Assembly: GCA_034506395.1 (NCBI GenBank) | Contig: JAPDPQ010000001.1 | Location: 254,435-318,434 of the forward strand | Length of the DNA stretch: 64,000 bases | Direction of reading: 5' to 3' | Source of the DNA: a candidate division KSB1 bacterium | Lineage (GTDB): Bacteria > Zhuqueibacterota > Zhuqueibacteria > Thermofontimicrobiales > Thermofontimicrobiaceae | Shown: one piece after another, positions 27,355-36,622 of the stretch | Layout: the number at the start of each line of letters is the position of its first letter | How positions within the stretch are numbered: the first letter of the stretch is position 1 | The notes under the pieces: generated by a model | The model's input: only the letters and a program-made list of their open reading frames with translations | What the model was told of the DNA's origin: nothing | Databases searched by the model: none | Translations under genes and position numbers: made by a program

Positions 27355-27630
27355 TCACTCAAATCGATAGTGCTTCCGAACGTCCTTTAAAATCTTCCAG
27401 GTGCATCGCATCCCTTTCGGAAAGATGACGAGATCGCCCTTGCCGATCTTGACGGGCGTTCCATTTTCCGGGGTGACGATCACCTCCCCATCGAGAAAAT
27501 AGCACGTCTCGCTTTCATCATATTCCCAGGGGAACTGCGAGACCTCTTTCGTCCAAATCGGCCACGAGGCGACCCCCAATGAATTCAACCGATCCGTCCC
27601 GGGATTATGCTCAACTTTTATTTCTTTCAT
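27355..27630 (-). CDS. Small cupin protein, Cupin_3 (DUF861) type
   Basis: Single-domain cupin of 91 residues. ATG 27630 is preceded by GGAG at eight bases; an upstream ATG would add nine residues. The sheet motifs W-x-Y-D-E-S-E-T-C-Y-F-L-D-G-E-V and GDLVIFPKGMRCTW match the EutQ/ureidoglycine-aminohydrolase-like group, whose small members are mostly uncharacterised. The conserved glutamate is present but the histidines of classical metal cupins are few, so catalysis is uncertain. It lies 84 bases after the oxidoreductase gene on the same strand and may be co-transcribed. Confidence 0.85.
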   Translation of the reverse strand: MKEIKVEHNPGTDRLNSLGVASWPIWTKEVSQFPWEYDESETCYFLDGEVIVTPENGTPVKIGKGDLVIFPKGMRCTWKILKDVRKHYRFE

Positions 27631-27714
27631 GGCAAGAACTCCATCGGTTTCTATCAATTTAACCCTCGATCCTAAAAACCATTTCTATTCGTGAATCAGA
27701 CTAGCATTGTTTTG

Positions 27715-28731
27715 TCATCGCCTCATTTCTTCTGACGACTCAAAATTATGCAATCTTTGTTGTTTTTCACCAGACTCCAACGCCATAAAAATTGTCCTCA
27801 AATCCTGATATGCCTGGGCAAATGAACTTTTGATTGGTTTGCCGGTACGGATCGCCTGATAAAAATCCTCGAACTGACCGCAATAGCCCCCATCGTCCTC
27901 AATGATTTCGCGCCGGCATTCCTGACCTTGCCATTTGATCTGGATCTCATTATTCTGAATCAGCAGACTCCCTTTCGTTCCCAGAATAATGATGCGATTT
28001 TCAGCATAGCCATTGGCACTGAAAAATAAATTGAAAACGCCATGCACATTTTGCTCGGTAGCAAACTGAAAGCTTAGGGTATCCGATTCCCCGAGATCCC
28101 GATTGATGCATTTAACAAAGGCGCAGCCCGAGACGATCTCTCCAAACAGATCGCGGATCACAGCAATATTATGGACGCCGCCATCGGTGATAAATCCACC
28201 GCGATATTGATGGTGAATTCGCCATTGGGTTTGCGCATATTTATTATGCCGATCAATATAATAAAATACATTCCAGAATATCGAATAGGGCTGGCCAATC
28301 TCTCCAGTTCCGATGATCTGTTTCACCCGCGCAAAGGTCGGTCGATAGCGAAAGTTTTCCGCCACCATTTTAACCAACGCGAATTTGCTATCGAGCAATA
28401 GCAACTCTTTTGCTTGATCGAGATTGGCAGCCAGGGGCTTCTCGACAATCACATGCTTGCCAGCAAGGAGTGCATCTTTGGTGACTTGATAGTTTAGATG
28501 AATCGGAAGCACGATGTCAACCGCATCGATGTCCGCTCGGCTGAGCAGATCGTGGTAGCTTAAAACATACGGCACCCCGCCAACCAGTTCAGCGAAGCTT
28601 TTTGCCTTTGGCTCAGTATGGTTGCAAACGGCTGCAATCTCGAATTTATCGCGCAATTTTTGAAGTGCTGGCCAATGCAACTCTCGAGCCGCAATACCGC
28701 AACCGATAATCCCTAATCGAATTGGTCGCAT
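27715..28731 (-). CDS. Gfo/Idh/MocA-family NAD(P)-dependent oxidoreductase
   Basis: 338 residues. The N-terminal Rossmann fold begins LGIIGCGIAA, followed by the family motif EKPLAAN (catalytic Lys) near residue 98. The C-terminal alpha/beta substrate domain carries GGFITDGGVHNI, where the His is the usual second catalytic residue. Members oxidise or reduce sugars, inositols and related alcohols; the substrate cannot be read from the sequence. It precedes the cupin gene on the same strand and follows the VTT/radical SAM/CDP-alcohol cluster by 135 bases, so a shared role with either is possible but not shown. Confidence 0.92.
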   Translation of the reverse strand: MRPIRLGIIGCGIAARELHWPALQKLRDKFEIAAVCNHTEPKAKSFAELVGGVPYVLSYHDLLSRADIDAVDIVLPIHLNYQVTKDALLAGKHVIVEKPLAANLDQAKELLLLDSKFALVKMVAENFRYRPTFARVKQIIGTGEIGQPYSIFWNVFYYIDRHNKYAQTQWRIHHQYRGGFITDGGVHNIAVIRDLFGEIVSGCAFVKCINRDLGESDTLSFQFATEQNVHGVFNLFFSANGYAENRIIILGTKGSLLIQNNEIQIKWQGQECRREIIEDDGGYCGQFEDFYQAIRTGKPIKSSFAQAYQDLRTIFMALESGEKQQRLHNFESSEEMRR

Positions 28732-28866
28732 ATCGTCTCAATCAATTGTTTTGTTTGAAATGACTCCAATGGGTTAAGTTACAGCTCCGAGGGCAAATTC
28801 ATCGCCCCCTGATGACATTTTGTTTCGATAACCGATAAACAAGCCTTGCACGATTTCATGCCGCGG

Positions 28867-29589
28867 TCAGGATGGAATCTCTGGGTCGGCTGGCATTTGC
28901 CTGGCAATTAGCCGAGCTGACCGATAATTCGAAAGCATCTTTTTTACAAGCGGAGCCACGGCAATCATGATCAGCGTCAAGAACAGCAGCGCCAACAAGG
29001 AATCGGGAATTTGAAACGCATGTCCGAAGGCAGCTAATAAAAAGAAACGGGGGCCTCGGGACAAGAAGATAGCTAACAGATATTTTTGCACCGGATATTT
29101 TGCCAACACGACCAGAAAACGAAGTGGATAAAACGGTATCGGAGTAAATCCCGCCACCCAAAGACAGATAAACGGGTAGCGATTGAAACTTTCGATCAAT
29201 TTTTGAACCAATCCACTGTAGCGAATTCGATGAAAGCTTTTTAAATCGACAATAAATTGAAAGGTCGAATAGTTGAGCCACTCGGTGAGGACCGTGCTGG
29301 ATAAAGAGACGATCGTCACAAGCAGCGGCGCATAGAACTTGCTGAAATAGAGAAAGACTGGTTCATGGGGCACGGTTGCGATCAGAAACTGCGATGGGAA
29401 GCTATATAGGAATAATATCCACAAGTTGCGGCTTGCTCGCATCGCATCATTAGCCACCCAGAACGTGAGCAGGATTGCCACAAAAGCAATCTCAGCTACA
29501 AAGATCACGATTCGGGTTTTCGATAGCTGAGCTGAAGCAGGTTTTATAAGATCAGTGGGGCGAATTGATTTGGTCATCTCAATCTTCAT
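28867..29589 (-). CDS. VTT-domain (DedA/TVP38-like) membrane protein 1
   Basis: Polytopic inner-membrane protein of 240 residues with about five or six hydrophobic helices. The VTT core contains the re-entrant-type segment FTPIPFYPLRFLVVLAKYPV and RGPRFFLLAAFG. DedA/TMEM41-type proteins are implicated in lipid scrambling or carrier recycling (for example undecaprenyl phosphate and phosphatidylethanolamine). It is the last gene of a four-gene minus-strand run that begins with a clear paralog (31370-32017): both share P-x-P-x2-P, YP-x2-KYL-x-AI and FQIP in the same order. The start may be ATG 29589 or the in-frame ATG at 29577. Confidence 0.85.
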   Translation of the reverse strand: MKIEMTKSIRPTDLIKPASAQLSKTRIVIFVAEIAFVAILLTFWVANDAMRASRNLWILFLYSFPSQFLIATVPHEPVFLYFSKFYAPLLVTIVSLSSTVLTEWLNYSTFQFIVDLKSFHRIRYSGLVQKLIESFNRYPFICLWVAGFTPIPFYPLRFLVVLAKYPVQKYLLAIFLSRGPRFFLLAAFGHAFQIPDSLLALLFLTLIMIAVAPLVKKMLSNYRSARLIARQMPADPEIPS

Positions 29590-29693
29590 TTATTTCACTT
29601 GCCCTAAAATGGATCGTTTATACCAGAAGCTGGGGCGCTCGCATGATACCTGTGCAGCCAGTGAATTCATCTTTCTGTTACTCGGACCACCGA

Positions 29694-30662
29694 TCAGATC
29701 GAGCGAAGATTATCTTTGATCAAGTATTTTACTGGTTTTTCGCAATTGGATCGGATGCTGGTGTTGCAGGCAGTACAGGTATTGGACTTTAGAAATTTTT
29801 CATAGATTTCGTGCTGTTGTTTGTATCTGGTAATAATCAAGCCGCAGGGAGAAAAGGTGCCATCGGGATTGACAATGAAAAATTTCTCGCCAGCTTTGCA
29901 ATTTGGGATGCCGCCTCGCTCATAAAATTCAATCATCCGATCAAATGTGTACTCAGATGCAAAGAAATTTCGGTACTTGTTTCGCAAGGTCAACAATCGT
30001 TTCACGATATCCCGAAATTCACCCAGGTCATTTTGATCTAATAAATAATTCATGTCATTGGTCCTGAGCCAGGTGTAAGTGCTAAAATTGACTGAAACCC
30101 CCCATCGTTCCGATAAATCTGCAATTTTGATGAGATCCCGGAAATTATCCCGCTGCACCACACAACTGAGCGTGATTGCCTTGCCATTGCCAGCGCTCAG
30201 CTCTTTAACCAGGTTTTCAATGCGGCGAAATAAGCCTTTCACGCCGCGGAATTCATCATGTCGCTCATCGGGATAATCCAGCGAGACAGAGAATTGATCC
30301 ACACCGGCCTTGCGCAGGGATTCGTAACGTTGCTTCGTAAGCATTAGTCCATTGGTTGTCACGACGATATATGGGGCTCGGTTGGGGCGCTTCATGCTTT
30401 GAACGATTTGTTCCAGGTCTTTGCGAAGCAGCGGTTCGCCCCCGGAAATTTGAGCGACCACTGGTTGAATCTCGCGGCATAGCTCCCCGAACCGTTCTGG
30501 GCTGGCTAATTGCTCGTCTTTAATAATCCCCCCAAGATGACAATGCTTGCAGTGCGCGTTGCAGCTATAAGTGACTTCAAAAGAAACCGTCAACGGTCGT
30601 CTCGTAAAGAAATTTCTCACGCCTCGTTTAGCAAGCGATAGGGCACGAACTAAATTCGTCAT
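29694..30662 (-). CDS. Radical SAM protein with SPASM-like C-terminus
   Basis: 322 residues. The N-terminal 4Fe-4S/SAM motif is C-x3-C-x2-C (Cys34, Cys38, Cys41; TYSCNAHCKHCH), followed by the GGEPLLR SAM-binding loop. The C-terminus has a Cys set of SPASM/Twitch type (CKAGEKFF, SPCGL, CTAC, SNC) for a further cluster. Such enzymes modify peptides or small molecules by radical chemistry. No short precursor-peptide gene is visible nearby. The start lies 13 bases after the CDP-alcohol phosphatidyltransferase gene, strongly suggesting co-translation and a lipid-related role, which is inference. Confidence 0.92.
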   Translation of the reverse strand: MTNLVRALSLAKRGVRNFFTRRPLTVSFEVTYSCNAHCKHCHLGGIIKDEQLASPERFGELCREIQPVVAQISGGEPLLRKDLEQIVQSMKRPNRAPYIVVTTNGLMLTKQRYESLRKAGVDQFSVSLDYPDERHDEFRGVKGLFRRIENLVKELSAGNGKAITLSCVVQRDNFRDLIKIADLSERWGVSVNFSTYTWLRTNDMNYLLDQNDLGEFRDIVKRLLTLRNKYRNFFASEYTFDRMIEFYERGGIPNCKAGEKFFIVNPDGTFSPCGLIITRYKQQHEIYEKFLKSNTCTACNTSIRSNCEKPVKYLIKDNLRSI

Positions 30663-30675
30663 AGAAGTTTTTCCC

Positions 30676-31278
30676 TTAAATTTGTCTTAACCGATATAGC
30701 CGATAAACCGAATAGGATTTGACTATGATGAGACCCGTTGCATAAAGACTTATTACAAAACTGAGTTGCGGTAGCAGGATGAGGCAAAGGGTGACCACGC
30801 TTGAATTGGAGAATTTTCCTCCAGGGCTATAATTCAATAAATAGACGATGCGATCCACCTTATAGAAATAGTTCGGCGAGATGATGTCATATTTGATGAA
30901 CTGATAACTAAGATAAAAATCAATAAATGCATAATCGATCAGATACAACGTTGCTGGCAAATAAAGCTGCGGCCGAAAGTGGAGAAACAGCACGTAGAAG
31001 AAAATGATCTCTAGCCGATCGGCAATAATATCGATCTCCGCCCCCAAAATTGTCTCTTGTCTGAGCGACCTAGCATAAAACCCATCGATGAAATCACCCA
31101 GCCAATGAACGAAAAAACCGACCAGGCAGCAAGTGAAGCTTTGCTCCAGAATGGCTAACACGAAAAACCAAAGAGAGCAAATTAATCGTAAGAGTGTCAG
31201 AATATTGGCCTCGCTATAAAAGCTTTGAGGCTTGAGGGGCTTCCCCAATGAAAACTTCAAGCGGCTCGCTCTTTCCAA
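30676..31278 (-). CDS. CDP-alcohol phosphatidyltransferase family protein
   Basis: Integral-membrane enzyme of 200 residues and about six helices. It carries the complete family signature D-x2-D-G-x2-A-R-x8-G-x3-D-x3-D (Asp62, Asp65, Asp83 and Asp87), so it should be active in moving a phosphatidyl group from a CDP-linked donor to an alcohol or the reverse. The substrate is not evident; it differs from standard PgsA, PssA and cardiolipin synthase in its surroundings. The only in-frame start near the N-terminus is TTG 31278, with no good ribosome site, so the exact start is uncertain. It is flanked by a VTT protein and a radical SAM enzyme. Confidence 0.9.
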   Translation of the reverse strand: MERASRLKFSLGKPLKPQSFYSEANILTLLRLICSLWFFVLAILEQSFTCCLVGFFVHWLGDFIDGFYARSLRQETILGAEIDIIADRLEIIFFYVLFLHFRPQLYLPATLYLIDYAFIDFYLSYQFIKYDIISPNYFYKVDRIVYLLNYSPGGKFSNSSVVTLCLILLPQLSFVISLYATGLIIVKSYSVYRLYRLRQI

Positions 31279-31369
31279 TAAATTTGTTTTTTTTGTCCAC
31301 CTTTTTGTTGTCGTTAATTAGAATTGATTACCAAGTTACACAAATTTCATGAGAATGTCAAGCGTTTTA

Positions 31370-32017
31370 TCAATTGCTTTTTTGAGGGACATATCTTAAC
31401 GCTCGAATCAGTTTTATGAAGAGACCAACGAGGAACGGGATGGAGATCAATAAAATTAGCAAGGTGACCAGATATTTATTGGGGATCTGAAAGGATTCAC
31501 CTACTTGAGCAAGCAGATAATAACGAACCCACTTGCCAGTTGAAATGGCTGCCAAATATTTATGCAGCGGATAACGAATGACGATTGCGGTTAAATAAAA
31601 AGGATCGAGGGGAAGCGGCCATAGACTAGTAAATGTGAGGATAAAAAACGCCGATCGACTGAATACCGTTGTTAATCGTTGAAATAAACGGCTAGCCTCA
31701 ATCTTTTCTTGCAGCTCGGTCTTGGAAAACAGCCAGGTAAGCAGATAATACTCCCCAAGAGAGGCAATAGTGTTCCCCAGCGCGCCGAGCAAGGCCACAA
31801 GCCAGGGATCAAACATTTTACCCATGCCAATGACGTATGGCGGAGTTGGAAGTGGTACAATGGTACACGCTATACTCATATAGAGCAAATAACCAGCTAA
31901 CTTGCCTAATTGGCTGCCGTTGAAATAAAGGTAGCTCACTACAATCGTCACAATAATACCGAAGATTCGGATAACCGCTAATTTGGTCTTATTCTCAATT
32001 CTGCTGCCATAATTCAT
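31370..32017 (-). CDS. VTT-domain (DedA/TVP38-like) membrane protein 2
   Basis: 215-residue polytopic membrane protein and probable first gene of the four-gene run; ATG 32017 has GAGG upstream. The VTT core has PLPTPPYVIGMG, then PLPLDPFYL, YPLHKYLAAI and VRYYLLAQVGESFQIP, paralogous to the protein at 28867-29589 but with a better-kept first half (GALGNTIASLGEYYLL). Probably a lipid transporter or scramblase. Two diverged VTT proteins in one operon could form a pair or act on different lipids. Confidence 0.87.
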   Translation of the reverse strand: MNYGSRIENKTKLAVIRIFGIIVTIVVSYLYFNGSQLGKLAGYLLYMSIACTIVPLPTPPYVIGMGKMFDPWLVALLGALGNTIASLGEYYLLTWLFSKTELQEKIEASRLFQRLTTVFSRSAFFILTFTSLWPLPLDPFYLTAIVIRYPLHKYLAAISTGKWVRYYLLAQVGESFQIPNKYLVTLLILLISIPFLVGLFIKLIRALRYVPQKSN

Positions 32018-32330
32018 TTAGACTGCCTCGTTCCTGTTCCGCCCATGATGAGCGCTGAAACGAATTTTCCGCTTAGCGCCCCTTCATCGCAGTGTCCTGC
32101 AATTGCATGGCATTAATGCTTCTCAAGTGAATAACTCAACGATCCCTTTGGTAAATATGGGCAAGAACTGAGCAGTGCGCATTTTTATATTTTGTAAGAG
32201 GGAAAAAATCGCCTTTATATTTTTGGCGATCTGATAAGAGATCCAACGCTACTGGAAGAAGCAGCTTGAAAACCGAAATGGTTTGAGTTGCAAATGAGCA
32301 GGACGGACTTCTGGAGATTTATGTTTCATT
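32018..32330. other. Intergenic, nothing firmly recognised
   Basis: 313 bases between the TonB receptor stop and the first VTT gene, both on the minus strand. It presumably holds the promoter for the VTT operon. No clear promoter, terminator or repeat was found. Confidence 0.4.
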
Positions 32331-34700
32331 TCAAATTTGATAGCGCAGACAAATGACGACTCCCCTGCCTGGAGAATAAACCCCGGAGCCATGCTCTTTA
32401 TAAGTTTCATTAAAAATATTTTCGAGGATACATGTGAACATCAACCGAGATGACATTTGGCCATTCAAGCGGATGTTGAAGGTTTTCCATCCTGGTGTCC
32501 CTCCGTATGGGATGCGATTATCCTCGATGTCTCGGCTGGAAAGCCGGTTCTGTTTATCGGCCGCGCGAATATAAGCTTCGATATTTAATTTAGGGACAGG
32601 CCAATATTGAATCCCTGCCAATCCCATCAGCGGCGGGATTCGGCTCAACGGTTCATTGAAACTCAGGTCTTGGCCATAGGTCCAAAATGCCCAGCCTCGC
32701 AGGTTCCAGCGTGGAGAGAGCTGAATTGTACCTTCCAACTCCCAGCCAGCGATATATCCTTTCGCGACATTTCTTCGGAGAAAGATATTGGCCTCACCCG
32801 CATCGCGATAGCCATTTTCATTTTCATCATAAAAATCCAAGCCCTGATAAGTGCCGCGATATCGATCGATCAAATCCACAACCCGATTATAAAAAACAAA
32901 CAGAGAACCATGCCATCGGGGTTGATTGATTTTGGCCCCGAGTTCAAAATTATGACTTTTCTCTGGCGATAATCCCGGACTGGGCGCATCGACCCCTGCA
33001 TTGGAGACCTTAAGCACCACTGTATCGTTAAAATTCGGCGCACGAAACCCTTTGGCATATCGAGCGATTAGATTCAACCACAACGCCGGCTTGTAACTAA
33101 TCCCAAAGGTGCCGGTCCAATCGTGATAGTCATCCCTAAATTCGCCAAAGGGCGCTTCTAAATTCGAGAATATCGCCATATAACTCCATCTGATCCCGAG
33201 ATTGATATCGAGCTGGGGATTGAATACCACGTTATCATTGAAAAACAGCCCCAATGATCGATAGCGAGAGCCATTGGGATAATCGCCGCGCAGGGATCGA
33301 ATGTCCCCATCACGTTGCTGGATCCGTTGGCTTTTCAGCCGATCGCTATAAAATTCATACCCATAACTGAACACATGACGGTTCCGCCACACCGAGTTCA
33401 GTTGAAGGTAGGAGCCATAAGTAGTCAGATCGTTTCGGTTGCGGGTGATAGTGCTTGTGCCCGTCTTCTGTTCCAAAGTCCCCTCTTGCTCTAATTGATA
33501 GGACCAATTCCACCTGGCCGCAGTTAGCCACCTGGATCTGACTGGCTGGGATCGGAGCGTCAGCGCCACCAAATACCTGTCTTGGGGATCGTAAAAATAG
33601 GTTTGGTATTCTCCAGGAAGAAATTCTTTCGTGACATATTTATCAAACCTTGGGACTTTTTCCTGTTGGACAGTTAGCGCATCGAACTCCAGTAGTGTTG
33701 TGGAGTTAACAAACCAGCCCAATTTGAAATTAGCGTCGCGCTCCTGATAGCCAGTCGGTCGTTGCTTTCCAATCTCGCTTCCCGCAGTCAGATCGCCAAA
33801 TTTCTTCGCTCCCAATCCTATCATTAGTGCCAACTTATCCCGATAGCGTTTCCATTCGCCATAAAGCAAACGAGCTTGATCTGCCGAACCGTAGCGAGTT
33901 GAAATCATGCAATTGGAACGGTCTAAGGTATCGGGATCGAATGAGAGCTCTGAAATCATATTCACCACACCGCCGATCGCATCGGAACCGTACATCACCG
34001 AGCCAGGCCCTTTGGTGACCTCGATCCGATCTAGAGTCTCCACATTGATGGTGTTCATATATTGGTTGGCACCAAAGCGAAAGGTTGGCTTGTTCAAACG
34101 GATACCGTTATAGAGGAGCAGCACATCTTTTCCGATCATTCCTCGAATAATTGGAGCACCATGACCAGCCGTGGTCTTTTGGACAAGTACTCCAGGAATC
34201 TCCCTTAGCACATCGGCAGTATTCGGCGAAGGTCGAGCTGCAATTCTATCTCGCGTGGCAATCGTCACCTGCATTTGGCTCTTAAAAACTGTCTCCACAT
34301 GTCGACTCGCTGTGGACGTCACTTCGGCAAGCTTGATTACCCTCGGGATCAACAAAATATTGAGCTTTTTGCTCTCGCCAGGTCTCAATTTGAGCGGGAT
34401 AATTTTTGATTGATAGCCGATGTGGCTAACAACCAATAATTGTGAGCCCGTAGGGGCTTTCTCTATGGCAAACCGACCATGCTCATCCGAACTGGCGCCG
34501 ATATCGCTGGTTTTAAAATAGAGATTGGCGTTGGCAACTGGCAATTGCGAAGTTTCATCGATCACCCACCCAAAGATCTGACAATGATCTGTGGGAAACT
34601 CAGCGCTCAACGCCTGATTGAGCGACCCAAAAGCCAAGTTGAAAAAGAATATAAAATAAATATTCGATAATTTGGTTTCACTTCTCAATCTCGAAAACAT
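32331..34700 (-). CDS. TonB-dependent outer-membrane receptor
   Basis: Outer-membrane beta-barrel importing a ligand with TonB energy. 789 residues. A signal peptide (YFIFFFNLAFGSLNQALSA) is followed by a carboxypeptidase-regulatory-like sandwich (about 40-125, IFGWVIDETSQLPVANANLYF), the plug domain (about 140-255, IPGVLVQKTTAGHGAPIIRGM, then SVMYGSDAIGGVVNMI) and a 22-strand-type barrel with many aromatic strands. This resembles vitamin B12/siderophore/metal receptors with the CarboxypepD_reg N-domain common in FCB bacteria. The ATG has GGAG upstream. There is no SusD gene beside it, so glycan uptake is less likely than metal or cofactor uptake. Confidence 0.94.
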   Translation of the reverse strand: MFSRLRSETKLSNIYFIFFFNLAFGSLNQALSAEFPTDHCQIFGWVIDETSQLPVANANLYFKTSDIGASSDEHGRFAIEKAPTGSQLLVVSHIGYQSKIIPLKLRPGESKKLNILLIPRVIKLAEVTSTASRHVETVFKSQMQVTIATRDRIAARPSPNTADVLREIPGVLVQKTTAGHGAPIIRGMIGKDVLLLYNGIRLNKPTFRFGANQYMNTINVETLDRIEVTKGPGSVMYGSDAIGGVVNMISELSFDPDTLDRSNCMISTRYGSADQARLLYGEWKRYRDKLALMIGLGAKKFGDLTAGSEIGKQRPTGYQERDANFKLGWFVNSTTLLEFDALTVQQEKVPRFDKYVTKEFLPGEYQTYFYDPQDRYLVALTLRSQPVRSRWLTAARWNWSYQLEQEGTLEQKTGTSTITRNRNDLTTYGSYLQLNSVWRNRHVFSYGYEFYSDRLKSQRIQQRDGDIRSLRGDYPNGSRYRSLGLFFNDNVVFNPQLDINLGIRWSYMAIFSNLEAPFGEFRDDYHDWTGTFGISYKPALWLNLIARYAKGFRAPNFNDTVVLKVSNAGVDAPSPGLSPEKSHNFELGAKINQPRWHGSLFVFYNRVVDLIDRYRGTYQGLDFYDENENGYRDAGEANIFLRRNVAKGYIAGWELEGTIQLSPRWNLRGWAFWTYGQDLSFNEPLSRIPPLMGLAGIQYWPVPKLNIEAYIRAADKQNRLSSRDIEDNRIPYGGTPGWKTFNIRLNGQMSSRLMFTCILENIFNETYKEHGSGVYSPGRGVVICLRYQI

Positions 34701-34895
34701 CCTTGCTCCCTCTTGGATTCCTTATCGCTTTTGACATTGGAAAAGAAAAACTGGAATACCTAAAATTATCCAGATCACTTATCAAAACTTCTACCTTCAT
34801 TCCTGCATTTGCTCTTTAAAAAAAGGCTCCCCTTTTAAATCAGAATCGAGCTGGTCTTCTTAATTCGAATTCCCACTTTGTGGGCGCTTATCATC

Positions 34896-35702
34896 TTAGG
34901 GTCGATCTTGAACTCGTTGAATCATTCGATTCAAATCTGGGAGCAACGTGCTATCGCGTTTGGCAGCTTCCAAGCGCTTGAGATTTACAATATTGGAATC
35001 TCGTTTGAATAGGTAATAATGCGCATCGATGAACGACCGCATCAGCTCGCGATCGACCAAAGCCCGATATTCATAAACGCGGTTGCGTTGGTTTTGAGGA
35101 CTCATTTCGATCAAAACGCCGAACGCATTGAACTCGTTTCTTGGAGAGACAATCTTGCGACTCACCAGCCCTTTACGCGCCATTCCCTCCAGCAATTGAT
35201 TTAAATCCATCATAGTGATATTTAACACGGTATCCAGACAAGAATAGATCGTCGTATCCTGCACATCTGGTTTTGCCCAGAGCACTTCCAGGACCGCCAT
35301 CTCAGCTCGGTTGGGCAAGAAATAATGGCGAAACGGCAACGGTTTTGGCTGAGGATCTTGGAGATCACTGGTTGTTATGGGCACAAGCATGGTCGAAGAT
35401 TCGAAATAATTATATCGATCCGGTGGTTTATGAAAGGCGTCATAATTAGTCCATTCCTCAGGACGAGCCGATCGATAATGGCTGCGAATATCGAAATAGA
35501 TGTTCTGCTGATCACCCTTGAGTGATGGCAATCGCGGCAATGTTGGAGCTAGCAACTGAGGCCTCTTTCTCAAAACAATTGACGTCTTTGATGTGTCGAT
35601 TCGCAAGGTATCGGAGAAAAATTTGGGAGGATCGCTTGATTGGCTCTGCCCCAGACAGATAAGCAAAGGGTGAAGAAGCAGCATGAAAATAAATTTTTTC
35701 AT
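34896..35702 (-). CDS. Exported protein with BlaI/MecI-like winged-helix segment
   Basis: 268 residues, no exact family recognised. ATG 35702 follows AGGAT, and the first 20 residues form a signal peptide (FIFMLLLHPLLICLGQS). Residues ~25-125 are low complexity and Pro-rich. Residues ~130-222 read like the BlaI/MecI winged helix: NRAEMAVLEVLW (helix 1), TMMDLNQLLEGMARKGLVSRK (recognition helix and wing), then VYEYRALVDRELMRSFID, matching the start of the BlaI dimerisation helices. BlaI is cytosolic and binds DNA, so a signal peptide on this fold is odd. It may be an exported protein-protein interaction module. The neighbours are the TonB receptor downstream and a divergent OsmC gene. Confidence 0.8.
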   Translation of the reverse strand: MKKFIFMLLLHPLLICLGQSQSSDPPKFFSDTLRIDTSKTSIVLRKRPQLLAPTLPRLPSLKGDQQNIYFDIRSHYRSARPEEWTNYDAFHKPPDRYNYFESSTMLVPITTSDLQDPQPKPLPFRHYFLPNRAEMAVLEVLWAKPDVQDTTIYSCLDTVLNITMMDLNQLLEGMARKGLVSRKIVSPRNEFNAFGVLIEMSPQNQRNRVYEYRALVDRELMRSFIDAHYYLFKRDSNIVNLKRLEAAKRDSTLLPDLNRMIQRVQDRP

Positions 35703-36001
35703 ATCAATCCTGATCCGTATTTATTTGAACCGCTTCGTCGGATAAAACTCCGCTCCCGCTTTTCAAAACACCATCGCCTTTGTGTATGCACTGGTAACGA
35801 TCGGCTTTTCCGATTGGTTTGGTTCATTTATGAGGCTCCAATAGAAAATAGCATCCATATATTTCTATACAACCAGCTTCTAAATCCAACCAAAAACATA
35901 TGTCCATCTGCACCTTTTGACCCAAATTTACATCTAATTTTTAAACCAAAATTGCAAATCTTAGTTCAAAGTATAAAGCAAAAATTTGAAAGGATAACTT
36001 T

Positions 36002-36406
36002 ATGGAAATGGAAATTGTTTTCCCTGGTGGCAAAAAGGTCGATGCGATATTTAATGGTTTTCGGATTAAAACTGATCAACCGAAAATGAGCGGAGGCGAA
36101 GGTTCTGCCCCAGCGCCGTTCGATCTCTTTTTGGCTTCAATTGGAACTTGTGCTGGCATCTATGTCTTGGGTTTCTGTCAGCAGCGTGGGTTACCGACTG
36201 AGGGTTTGAAGATCATTCAGCGCATAGAATATGATCCCATGAAACGCGGTATCGGGGCCATCGCGCTCGAAATCCAACTTCCGCCAAATTTCCCTGAACA
36301 GTATAAAGATGCTGTCATTCGTTCGGCGGAATTATGTGCAGTAAAAAAGCACATCCAAGATCCACCCGAGTTTAAGATTTACACGAAAACAGCCCATAAG
36401 TCATAA
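36002..36406 (+). CDS. OsmC-family protein
   Basis: 134 residues with the OsmC/Ohr fold. Two conserved Cys sites are visible, in GTCAGIYVLGFC and RSAELCAVKKH, the positions used for hydroperoxide reduction in Ohr/OsmC; the first region holds two Cys residues. The leading GGEGSAPAPFDLFLASIGTC is typical of the YhfA-like subgroup, whose function is less clear than Ohr. GAAAGGA lies six bases before the ATG; the longer frame from 35640 is spurious. An alpha/beta hydrolase of the kind often fused to OsmC occurs 3 kb downstream. Confidence 0.9.
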   Translation: MEMEIVFPGGKKVDAIFNGFRIKTDQPKMSGGEGSAPAPFDLFLASIGTCAGIYVLGFCQQRGLPTEGLKIIQRIEYDPMKRGIGAIALEIQLPPNFPEQYKDAVIRSAELCAVKKHIQDPPEFKIYTKTAHKS

Positions 36407-36622
36407 TTGCTTCAGAGAGACTTGAGAGGATGTAATGACCATGCGATTGAGAAAATGAGGACGAGGATGGGATTAAGCGGGAATGATTTATTCCGCCCAT
36501 CTTCGAACAATCTCAAATCAAGAATTCACCCCCTGATGATTGCTCAATTATTGTAATGAGTCTTATTGATAAATCTTGCTGAATTTCTATTTTCTGATTC
36601 CCAGCAATATGAGGAGGCGATT

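Noticed and set aside
28867..32017. RiPP-type peptide modification cluster
   Set aside because: A SPASM-type radical SAM enzyme is present but no short precursor gene, leader peptidase or transporter accompanies it; a lipid role fits the neighbours better.
35640..36089. 149-codon plus-strand frame overlapping the OsmC gene start
   Set aside because: Runs through the OsmC ribosome site in another frame and crosses the start of the exported winged-helix gene; no family match.
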